Below, in pieces: positions 7,765 to 13,702 of a stretch of 15,652 nt of DNA. This stretch comes from Bacillota bacterium. GTDB taxonomy: Bacteria; Bacillota; Clostridia; Oscillospirales; Oscillospiraceae. Position 1 is the first letter of the stretch; each line of letters opens with the position of its first letter. The stretch lies in NCBI GenBank assembly GCA_023395775.1, contig JAEWYA010000013.1, positions 1-15,652 on the forward strand, read 5' to 3'. A model generated the notes under the pieces. It did not search any database. It worked only from the letters and a program-made list of their open reading frames with translations, and had not been told where the DNA came from. The position numbers were made by a program, and so were the translations under genes.

Positions 7765-9219
7765 TTACTGATTATACAGATCGCTGGGATGAATATCATC
7801 CGGCATGGGACTATGGTAGGGGGTGCCGTTCAGGTAGCGATCCAGCTCCTCCCGCGCAGCTTTGAGCTGATCGGGGGCGCTGTACAGGTCAATGGCGGTG
7901 CTTGCCATGACTTGGGCAGCATACAGCATGGAGCGGTGAGCAAACTCAGTCTTGCCGCTGTCCACTGCCTGCCAGGTATGGGGTGCCGTGCCTGCCACCC
8001 AAGTCGCGGTACCGATCTGACTGGTGGGACAGACCCAGCTCACGTCACCCACATCGGAGGAGGCTGGAATGGGGGCGTCGGAGGGAGTATAGGGTAAGAC
8101 GAAGGTCTGGATCGTTTCGTCAGCGCGGTCGAGGATTTCCTGCTTCTGCACGGCGGAAACAACATACTCCGGCATGGCGGCAACCTGCTGACGGATGACC
8201 GCCCCCTGCGGCTTCAGCGTGGCTGCCAAAGCTTCCACCAGCTTCTTCTCGCTGTCAGGGCAGACAGGGCGAGGGACCTCCAGCAGATTCCGATACATGA
8301 TGCGATCCATTACCACATTGGGAACCGTGTTGGAGCAGCCTTTCATGATCTTGATATCCACTTTGGTGTCGGTCATCATCGCCGCGCCCTCGGCAATGCG
8401 GTTGACACGTTGGTAAATCTCCTCCACTTGGGGGGTCTTGGGAGCACGAATCTGATACATGGCGGTTGCTTTGGGCTGCACAATGTTGGGAGAATCGCCT
8501 CCGGTATCGGTGATAGCGTAATGGATGCGCGCATCCTGAATGATGTGTTCCCGCAAAAACTGCACACCCATATTCATCAGTTCCAGGGCATCCAATGCAC
8601 TGCGGCCCATCTGAGGGAAGGCAGCAGCGTGGGAAGAAATACCGGTGAACTGGTACTTCACCAGATAGTTGGCAAGGAAACTTCCCGGAGGTACCCCGTT
8701 GCAGGCGCCGGGGTGCCAGGTAATGGCGCAGTCTATCTCATCAAAACTGTGGGCACGTGCCATAAAGGTCTTACCGGATCCTCCTTCCTCGGCAGGGCAG
8801 CCGAAGTAGACAACCGTACCGGGCAAGCCGTTTTCTTCCAAATACTTTTTTAGCCCGAAAGCGGCAGCCAGAGAACCTACACCCAGCAAGTTGTGGCCGC
8901 AGCCATGGCCATTAATATTGGATTCTAAGGGGGTGCGCTCCGCAATGCCGGGACACTGACTCATGCCGGGCAGAGCATCAAATTCTCCCAGAAAGCCGAT
9001 GCAGGGCTTGCCGCCGCCATAGCGCGCCACAAAAGAGGTGGGCAGCTCGGCCAACCCCCGCTTGACTTGAAAGCCCTCCGCCTCAAATGCGCGGCATAGG
9101 ATATCTGAAGAAAACGTCTCGGTGAAGCGAACTTCCGGATGATCCCAGATCCGGTCGCTCAGTTCAGAAAAATAATCCGATCGGGAAGCTATGTACTCCA
9201 CAGCATCATGTCTGTTCAT
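7765..9219 (-). CDS. M20 family amidohydrolase, AbgB-like
   Basis: A 484-residue M20-type metallohydrolase of the AbgB (p-aminobenzoyl-glutamate hydrolase subunit B) subgroup, close to that family's 481 residues in E. coli. Metal-site motifs are GEFDALPG (78-85), GHGCGHNLLG (104-113), PAEEGG (142-147), TWHP (168-171) and PHTW (413-416). A lid/dimerisation domain starts at about residue 186 with the SSHAAAFPQMGRSALDA signature. SSDVGDVSW (387-395) is strongly subgroup-typical. There is no signal peptide, so it should act on imported substrate in the cytosol. The ATG at 9217-9219 follows TAGGAGG. No abgA partner or AbgT-type importer is in view, so the natural substrate may be another N-acyl amino acid or dipeptide. 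Confidence 0.9.
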   Translation of the reverse strand: MNRHDAVEYIASRSDYFSELSDRIWDHPEVRFTETFSSDILCRAFEAEGFQVKRGLAELPTSFVARYGGGKPCIGFLGEFDALPGMSQCPGIAERTPLESNINGHGCGHNLLGVGSLAAAFGLKKYLEENGLPGTVVYFGCPAEEGGSGKTFMARAHSFDEIDCAITWHPGACNGVPPGSFLANYLVKYQFTGISSHAAAFPQMGRSALDALELMNMGVQFLREHIIQDARIHYAITDTGGDSPNIVQPKATAMYQIRAPKTPQVEEIYQRVNRIAEGAAMMTDTKVDIKIMKGCSNTVPNVVMDRIMYRNLLEVPRPVCPDSEKKLVEALAATLKPQGAVIRQQVAAMPEYVVSAVQKQEILDRADETIQTFVLPYTPSDAPIPASSDVGDVSWVCPTSQIGTATWVAGTAPHTWQAVDSGKTEFAHRSMLYAAQVMASTAIDLYSAPDQLKAAREELDRYLNGTPYHSPMPDDIHPSDLYNQ

Positions 9220-9275
9220 GCTATATCCTCCTATCTTCCCTATTTAGGAAATATGGGACAAAATTTATTATTGTT

Positions 9276-9304
9276 ATGTTACTCTTTAGTTGCAGAAATT
9301 GCAA
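9276..9304 (-). promoter_or_regulatory. Candidate proximal promoter for the hydrolase-permease operon
   Basis: On the minus strand TTGCAA (plus 9299-9304) and TAACAT (plus 9276-9281) are 17 bases apart. The predicted leader is about 50 bases. A 7-bp inverted repeat (AGAAATT 9294-9300, AATTTCT 9318-9324) overlaps the -35. It competes with the distal candidate at 9349-9376. Confidence 0.45.
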
Positions 9305-9348
9305 TAAATATTTCTTGAATTTCTTTAAAAGGGCATTCTAAACAAAAA

Positions 9349-9376
9349 TTATTACAATTACTGTATATTTTATCAA
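9349..9376 (-). promoter_or_regulatory. Candidate distal promoter for the hydrolase-permease operon
   Basis: On the minus strand TTGATA (plus 9371-9376) and TAATAA (plus 9349-9354) are 16 bases apart. The -35 overlaps the first copy of the 14-bp direct repeat (9372-9385), which would let a protein bound there block or contact polymerase. Confidence 0.4.
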
Positions 9377-9385
9377 ATCAGCTTG
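9372..9385 (+). repeat. 14-bp direct repeat, copy 1 (putative operator)
   Basis: ATCAAATCAGCTTG, identical to 9418-9431 and 46 bp away from it in the same orientation. It overlaps the distal -35 of the minus-strand operon. Confidence 0.6.
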
Positions 9386-9417
9386 CTTCGCTGTGGCTCT
9401 TATTTCTCCATTCCCAA

Positions 9418-9431
9418 ATCAAATCAGCTTG
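9418..9431 (+). repeat. 14-bp direct repeat, copy 2 (putative operator)
   Basis: ATCAAATCAGCTTG, a perfect match to copy 1. It overlaps the -35 of the regulator gene by three bases, suggesting autoregulation. Confidence 0.6.
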
Positions 9432-9457
9432 AATGTCACGTGTTTCTCTGTTATGAT
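9429..9457 (+). promoter_or_regulatory. Predicted promoter of the regulator gene
   Basis: TTGAAT (9429-9434) and TATGAT (9452-9457) are 17 bases apart. The predicted start is near 9464, which supports translation from 9493 rather than from the ATG at 9469, only about five bases into the message. Confidence 0.6.
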
Positions 9458-9492
9458 AAAAAAAATACATGATGGAGCAAGGTGCTTTGCGT

Positions 9493-10800
9493 ATGCTGAC
9501 AATAGGCGTGTTCACTTCACAGATGTCGGAAACTGTTATAAAACAAGCGCTGGAGTCCATGGAGTGTACGGACTACCAGCTTGTTTACCGAGCCTACGAC
9601 TCCCAGCCGCAGTTGGGGGCCTTTTATCAAAAGGAAAAGGCCCGCTTTGATGGCCTCATTTTCAGTGGTCTTCATCCTTATAATTATATCTGCAATCGTT
9701 TTGGCAAGCCCAGGGTGCCCTGCGTGTACATCGAGCTGACACACCGAGATTACTATCGAACCTTACTGCAGGTGGTCTACCACAATCCCCGGCTGGACGT
9801 GCGGCGCATTTGGCTGGATCGCCCCATGATTGAGATCCCATGGGATTACATTTTTGGCGAAGGGATTCGCCCTCAGACTGATTTTGATCCGCGCGATTTC
9901 TACGATGTAAACTCAGATTCCATTTATGATAACCTGACTCAAAAGTACTTGCAGGTCTATCGGGATCATCAAGTGGATTTTATTATTACGCGCATGAATA
10001 ATTTGGCCTGTGTCTTACAGCGGGAAGGAATTCCTTACACTCTCCTGCTTCCCTCGCCCGATACCGTCCGGGAAACGGTGGAGCGATTTCTTCAGGAGCT
10101 TCGTCTGCAGCGATATTCCGACAGTCTGACTGTGGTGGGCAAAATCCAACCCGGTCAGGCAATGGATTCGCCTGAGGCGGAGGAATTTCACCACCTACTG
10201 CGCCGCTTTAATATGGCTCATGGCAACGCCGCAATCCTGCACCATGCCGGCAATTGCTTTGAAGTGATCACCTCGAAGACAATTCTGGAAAATCTGACGT
10301 CCTCTTACACGCACAGTATGCTGAGTGAATACCTGAAGCAAAACGCACAGGAGGGGTTTTCGATAGGCTGGGGTGTGGGAACCAGCATTACCCAAGCGCA
10401 GCAGAACGCTGAGCGCGCTTTGGATGAGTCGCGACGCAGTGCCGGGCACGGTACCTATCTGATCTCAGAGACAGACCAGCTTGTCGGCCCGCTTGGTGAA
10501 AAGGAATGTGCCGCTTTGTCCATTCTGCCGGGGCGGGAAGCGCAGCTGTTGGCGAAGCTTCTCAAGATGTCGGTAACCAATGCCCAGAAACTGCTGACAG
10601 TAACGCAGGCGCAAAGCTCATTTCGAATGGATCGAAACAGCTTGTCTCGTCTGCTGAATACCTCGGTGCGCACGGCAAACCGTATCCTGACCAGAATGGT
10701 GGAGCTGAACGCCGCTCAGGTGGTGGGCAGTGAGCAGCATTCCAGCGCAGGCCGTCCTATCACCGTATATGAGATCGACCTACGAAAACTCGTCGAGTGA
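9493..10800 (+). CDS. Transcriptional regulator with degenerate GGDEF-like domain and winged helix
   Basis: A 435-residue protein, probably the local regulator. Residues 1 to about 215 look like an alpha/beta sensor module starting MLTIGVFTSQM, with DGLIFSG and DFIITRMNN strands. Residues about 215-325 resemble a GGDEF-type fold: FEVI after AGNC (252-259) stands where active cyclases have GGDEF, and GWGVGTSITQAQQNAERAL (292-310) matches the fold's conserved end. The catalytic residues are missing, so it should sense or dimerise, not make c-di-GMP. Residues about 379-428 form a winged helix (SLSRLLNTSVRTANRILTRM, then a wing). The start at 9493 has AAGGTG eight bases upstream; the in-frame ATGs at 9469 and 9472 have no ribosome site. 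It is divergent from the hydrolase-permease operon. Confidence 0.75.
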   Translation: MLTIGVFTSQMSETVIKQALESMECTDYQLVYRAYDSQPQLGAFYQKEKARFDGLIFSGLHPYNYICNRFGKPRVPCVYIELTHRDYYRTLLQVVYHNPRLDVRRIWLDRPMIEIPWDYIFGEGIRPQTDFDPRDFYDVNSDSIYDNLTQKYLQVYRDHQVDFIITRMNNLACVLQREGIPYTLLLPSPDTVRETVERFLQELRLQRYSDSLTVVGKIQPGQAMDSPEAEEFHHLLRRFNMAHGNAAILHHAGNCFEVITSKTILENLTSSYTHSMLSEYLKQNAQEGFSIGWGVGTSITQAQQNAERALDESRRSAGHGTYLISETDQLVGPLGEKECAALSILPGREAQLLAKLLKMSVTNAQKLLTVTQAQSSFRMDRNSLSRLLNTSVRTANRILTRMVELNAAQVVGSEQHSSAGRPITVYEIDLRKLVE

Positions 10801-10857
10801 ACTTGTGTGAAACAATTACCAGCAAAGGGATCGTTATAAAAAAAATGAGGTGCGGCT

Positions 10858-11793
10858 ATGCGTGATTACAATACCAAGCTGAATGCGCTGCAGGAAAAGC
10901 TGGCGCGCAAGGGAAAAATAGAATCCATGCTGCGGAGTCTGCGCTCCAAGTTGACAGAGCTTCAGGCCGAGGAGCAGCGGCTTGCCGCCCAACGCTCCAA
11001 GGAGCAAGCCGATGTGGATCGGTTGGAACAGGGCAGCCTTGCCGCCTTCTTCTACGCAGCCATCAGCAAAAAGGAAGAAAAGCTGGACAGGGAAAAGGCG
11101 GAAGCCTATGCCGCCGCCGTAAAGCATGACGCCGCCCGCCGTCAGGCAGAGGCTGCGGAGTATGACATTCATGCGTTGGAAACCGAACTGCAAGACCTTT
11201 CCATAGTGCAGGCGGAGTATGACCAGCTGTTTGAGGAAAAGATGGAGGCCATAAAAGCTGAAAATCCCGCATACGGCGACGAGCTCTGCCGTATGGAGGA
11301 TCAGTTGGGCTACATATCGGCACAAAAGCGAGAAATTGACGAGGCATTATCCGTTGGACGAGGCATACTGTCGCAGATTACATCCATTGAAAGTTCTTTG
11401 GATAGTGCGGAGGGCTGGGGTACCTGGGATCTGCTGGGCGGCGGGCTGATCTCCGACCTTGCCAAGCACTCCCATCTGGACGAGGCACAGGCGCAGATCA
11501 ACGACTTGCAGGATAGCCTGCGCCGTTACCACACCGAGCTTGCCGACGTGACTGTGCAGGCTGATGTGCAGGCACAGGTGGATGGCTTTCTCCGTTTCGC
11601 TGATTATTTCTTTGACGGATTATTTGCCGACTGGGCGGTGCTGGACAGTATTCACAGCTCCCAGCAGCAGATCGGCTCCACCCGCTGTCAGGTGGAGGAC
11701 ATTCAAGGGAAATTGGAACGTATGAAGTCCGCTATGCAGGCGGAAGAAGGCTCGCTGAACGAACGCATCCGGGAACTGGTTCTGCGGGCATAA
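10858..11793 (+). CDS. Coiled-coil protein of unknown function
   Basis: A 311-residue, highly charged protein with no signal peptide or membrane helix. Residues about 5-135 are heptad-like, rich in Glu, Lys, Ala and Leu, and include a stretch at 56-95 with FFYAAISKKEEKLDREKAEA. A glycine-rich break, GWGTWDLLGGGLISDLAKHS (186-205), separates this from a second coiled coil (about 207-235 and 265-305). I recall similar two-part proteins as conserved hypotheticals in Firmicutes but know no function. The ATG follows GAGGTG at good spacing, 57 bp after the regulator. The LURP-one gene starts 16 bp downstream, so the two are surely co-transcribed. A structural or scaffold role is a guess. Confidence 0.8.
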   Translation: MRDYNTKLNALQEKLARKGKIESMLRSLRSKLTELQAEEQRLAAQRSKEQADVDRLEQGSLAAFFYAAISKKEEKLDREKAEAYAAAVKHDAARRQAEAAEYDIHALETELQDLSIVQAEYDQLFEEKMEAIKAENPAYGDELCRMEDQLGYISAQKREIDEALSVGRGILSQITSIESSLDSAEGWGTWDLLGGGLISDLAKHSHLDEAQAQINDLQDSLRRYHTELADVTVQADVQAQVDGFLRFADYFFDGLFADWAVLDSIHSSQQQIGSTRCQVEDIQGKLERMKSAMQAEEGSLNERIRELVLRA

Positions 11794-11809
11794 CGGATTG
11801 GAGGACAAT

Positions 11810-12310
11810 ATGAAGCTTTATATCAGGCAAAAGGTTTTTTCCTGGGTGGACCGGTTCACCGTTTGGGACGAATCCGGAAACGACCGTTACTATGTGGAGG
11901 GCGAGTTCTTTTCCTGGGGCAAAAAGTTGCATGTCAGTAATCTTGCCGGTCAGGAGGTCGCCTTCATTCAGCAGAAGGTGTTTAGCTTTCTTCCTAGGTT
12001 TTTTGTGTTTGTGGACGGCGAAGAAGTTGCTGAGATCGTCAAGGAGTTTACCTTTCTCTTTCCCAAATATCGCATTGACGGCCTTGGCTGGGATATTGAC
12101 GGCAGCTTCATGGCCCACGACTATAAGATTACGCAAAATGGTCGCTCAATTGTAACCATTCATAAGGAATGGATGACTTGGGGCGACTGCTATGAGCTTG
12201 ACATTGACGAAAATGCCGACGAGATCGTCGCGCTGGCGGCGGTACTTGCCATCGACTGCGTAATGGCCGCCGCCTCTGCCGGAGCCAGCGGCAGTGCTTC
12301 CGGCAATTAA
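11810..12310 (+). CDS. LURP-one-related (YxjI-like) family protein
   Basis: A 166-residue protein of the LURP-one-related family (beta-barrel fold resembling the Tubby C-terminal domain). Visible traits are the opening MKLYIRQKVFSWVDRFTVWD, then YYVEGEFFSWGKKLHV, QQKVFSFLPRFFVF and an alternating aromatic/basic strand pattern to about residue 130. The C-terminus is a small alanine/serine/glycine-rich tail after a short hydrophobic segment (LAAVLAIDCVMAAASAG). The biochemical role of bacterial members is not established; membrane or lipid contact has been suggested from the Tubby likeness. The ATG at 11810 is chosen over the in-frame TTG at 11798 because GGAGG sits five bases before it. It is the last gene of the plus-strand run from 9493. 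Confidence 0.85.
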   Translation: MKLYIRQKVFSWVDRFTVWDESGNDRYYVEGEFFSWGKKLHVSNLAGQEVAFIQQKVFSFLPRFFVFVDGEEVAEIVKEFTFLFPKYRIDGLGWDIDGSFMAHDYKITQNGRSIVTIHKEWMTWGDCYELDIDENADEIVALAAVLAIDCVMAAASAGASGSASGN

Positions 12311-12734
12311 GCATGCTTTTCGCAGTATTTATTTCCCTGCCCATAATCGTTTCCTTAAAGTAGGCTCTTCTTGGGGTTCACCATGGACCCCGGCCGGGTC
12401 TAGTCGCCCTTCACCGCATCACCGATCTCCTGTGACTCCAGTAGTTCTATGATGTGGTCATCGCTGTGAAAAAGAAAAGCGCCGCTTTTCGATGGTACAA
12501 AACCAACAAAAGCGGCGCTTATATTTCGTCAGATTATCAAAAAATCGCTCCATTTTCTATGCAGACGACTCATTTTTGAGAAGAATGTCGGGTGCTGAAC
12601 CCTAAAAAAGCGTCCGAATCTGGTCGGGCATAGAAAAAAAACGCCGAATATACAGCGGCAACTTTTGACGAAATTCTTTCGGCAGATAAAGCAAAATAAG
12701 CGAGTGTGTACTTTGGTGTGTACCTGCATATAAA
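12311..12734. other. Gene-free region between the LURP-one gene and the tRNA terminator
   Basis: No intact protein gene is supported. It contains a 13-bp inverted repeat (12477-12520), an open minus-strand tail without a start (12400-12528), and two GTGTGTAC copies 12 bp apart (12704-12711, 12716-12723). Composition is AT-richer than neighbouring genes from about 12520 on. Position beside a tRNA makes a remnant of an integrated element possible, but no integrase or att duplicate is visible. Confidence 0.5.
12477..12520. terminator. 13-bp inverted repeat, possible terminator
   Basis: AAGCGCCGCTTTT (12477-12489) pairs perfectly with 12508-12520 around an 18-base loop. On the minus strand a TTTTCTTTTT tract follows the stem; on the plus strand the following bases are only moderately T-rich. 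It could end the plus-strand regulator/coiled-coil/LURP transcript or stop minus-strand read-through. The long loop is unusual for an intrinsic terminator. Confidence 0.45.
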
Positions 12735-12771
12735 AGTAATCCCCTGAGACCCAGAGCCTCAGGGGATTACT
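12731..12771 (-). terminator. Terminator of tRNA-Arg
   Basis: A 14-bp perfect stem (12735-12748 with 12758-12771) with a 9-base loop is followed on the minus strand by TTTTA. It starts two bases beyond the tRNA CCA end, so it doubles as the tRNA 3' trailer. Confidence 0.8.
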
Positions 12772-12773
12772 CG

Positions 12774-12850
12774 TGGTACGCCCGGCTGGATTCGAACCAG
12801 TGGCCTTTAGAGTCGGAGTCTAACGCTCTATCCAACTGAGCTACGGGCGC
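12774..12850 (-). tRNA. tRNA-Arg, anticodon CCG
   Basis: A 77-base cloverleaf. The acceptor is GCGCCCG/CGGGCGT with a G-U first pair, and the D arm is GCTC...GAGC. The anticodon stem TTAGA/TCTAA holds loop CTCCGAC, so the anticodon is CCG (plus-strand 12814-12816), reading CGG. The T arm has TTCGAAT with one mismatch at the base of its stem (A49 with C65). Discriminator A is followed by an encoded CCA. The gene has its own promoter and terminator. Confidence 0.95.
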
Positions 12851-12889
12851 AGATATATGCAAATTAAAACATGCTGGACAGCGAAAGTT

Positions 12890-12918
12890 AGTATAGCAGG
12901 AAAACCTCAAAAAGTAAA
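12890..12918 (-). promoter_or_regulatory. Predicted promoter of tRNA-Arg
   Basis: On the minus strand an extended -10 TGCTATACT (TATACT at plus 12890-12895) lies 17 bases from TTTACT (plus 12913-12918). The predicted leader is close to 38 bases. Confidence 0.6.
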
Positions 12919-12949
12919 CCCCTGGGAAAGAAATATTTTTAAAAAATGG

Positions 12950-12969
12950 TTGTTAATAAAAATTGACAA
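12950..12969. promoter_or_regulatory. Rex-operator-like palindrome, distal
   Basis: TTGTTAATAAAAATTGACAA is an imperfect inverted repeat with TTGTTAA and TTGACAA arms. The arms are six bases apart rather than the four usual for Rex sites. It overlaps the rex -35. Confidence 0.4.
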
Positions 12970-12991
12970 CATTATGGTTTTGGTCTAAACT
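12963..12991 (+). promoter_or_regulatory. Predicted sigma-A promoter of rex
   Basis: A perfect TTGACA (12963-12968) and TAAACT (12986-12991) are 17 bases apart. The predicted start is near 12998, inside the Rex-like palindrome. Confidence 0.7.
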
Positions 12992-12996
12992 AATAT

Positions 12997-13014
12997 TTGA
13001 GAAATATTTAACAA
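12997..13014. promoter_or_regulatory. Rex-operator-like palindrome, proximal
   Basis: TTGAGAAATATTTAACAA matches the clostridial Rex pattern TTGTTAA-N4-TTAACAA at 12 of 14 defined positions with the right 4-base spacer. It begins six bases after the -10, over the predicted transcription start, so Rex binding would block its own gene. Confidence 0.55.
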
Positions 13015-13038
13015 GTGCTGCCGAAGGAGGGAATCCCT

Positions 13039-13668
13039 TTGAAAAAAGAAAATATATCCGACGCCGTGATTCGCCGTCTTCCCAGATATTATCGCCAGCT
13101 GAACAGCCTGTACAACAGCGGGGTGGTACGCATCTCATCCCACTCTCTCGGTCAGGAAATGAATATCACAGCTTCTCAGATCCGGCAGGATTTTAGCTGC
13201 TTCGGCGAGTTCGGGCAGCAGGGCTACGGATATAATGTTGAGGAACTGCGCACGGAGATCGGCCATATTCTCGGTGTGGATAAAAACCACCACCTGATCA
13301 TGATCGGTGCCGGCAATCTGGGCCATGCCATTTTGCAAAACTTTCCTTTCTCGCAGACCGGTTTTACCGTAGGCGCCGCCTTTGACGTATCCCCCTCGGT
13401 TGTGGGAACGTACATCAACGGCATACAAATTCGCTCCATGGACGAATTGGATGACTTTATCCGCATCCACACGGTGGATGTAGTGGCGCTGACCATTCCC
13501 CAGCATGTGGCGCAGGAAGTTGCCAACCGTCTGATCGCGCTGGGCATCCGCGGCTTCTGGAATTTTACCAACATCGAACTGTCCTGCTCCGACCCAACGG
13601 TTCAATTTGAAAATATCCACTTTGCGGACAGTCTGCTGACGCTGAGCTATCGCATTGCAAACCGCTGA
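13039..13668 (+). CDS. rex: Redox-sensing transcriptional repressor Rex
   Basis: A 209-residue Rex repressor, which senses the NADH/NAD+ ratio and represses fermentation and anaerobic redox genes when NADH is low. The N-terminal winged helix (about 1-80) includes RLPRYYRQL and the recognition region ITASQIRQDFSCFGEFGQQGYGYNV. The Rossmann domain carries GAGNLG (90-95), and a C-terminal swapped helix ends FADSLLTLSYRIANR. The start is TTG at 13039, eight bases after GGAGG. An in-frame GTG at 13015 would add eight residues but lacks a ribosome site and would overlap that GGAGG. The SLH gene starts 34 bp after the stop on the same strand. Confidence 0.95.
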   Translation: MKKENISDAVIRRLPRYYRQLNSLYNSGVVRISSHSLGQEMNITASQIRQDFSCFGEFGQQGYGYNVEELRTEIGHILGVDKNHHLIMIGAGNLGHAILQNFPFSQTGFTVGAAFDVSPSVVGTYINGIQIRSMDELDDFIRIHTVDVVALTIPQHVAQEVANRLIALGIRGFWNFTNIELSCSDPTVQFENIHFADSLLTLSYRIANR

Positions 13669-13702
13669 GTCTTTCTTTTTCGGACGCATGAAAGGAGTCC
13701 CT

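Noticed and set aside
9437..9442. CACGTG palindrome in the regulator promoter
   Set aside because: A six-base palindrome is expected by chance at this scale, and there is no second copy or known bacterial meaning here.
12361..12405. GC-rich pairing (GGGGTTC with GGACCCC and neighbours) as a terminator
   Set aside because: The stem is short with a G-U pair and no T run follows it on either strand.
12704..12723. Tandem GTGTGTAC copies 12 bp apart beside the tRNA terminator
   Set aside because: Short and low-complexity. There is no matching copy elsewhere in the window, so an attachment-site claim cannot be supported.
12529..12729. 66-codon minus-strand frame upstream of the inverted repeat
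   Set aside because: It has no ribosome site, is very rich in Phe/Arg/Cys from T-rich DNA, and shows no recognisable domain. It is most likely chance translation of non-coding sequence.
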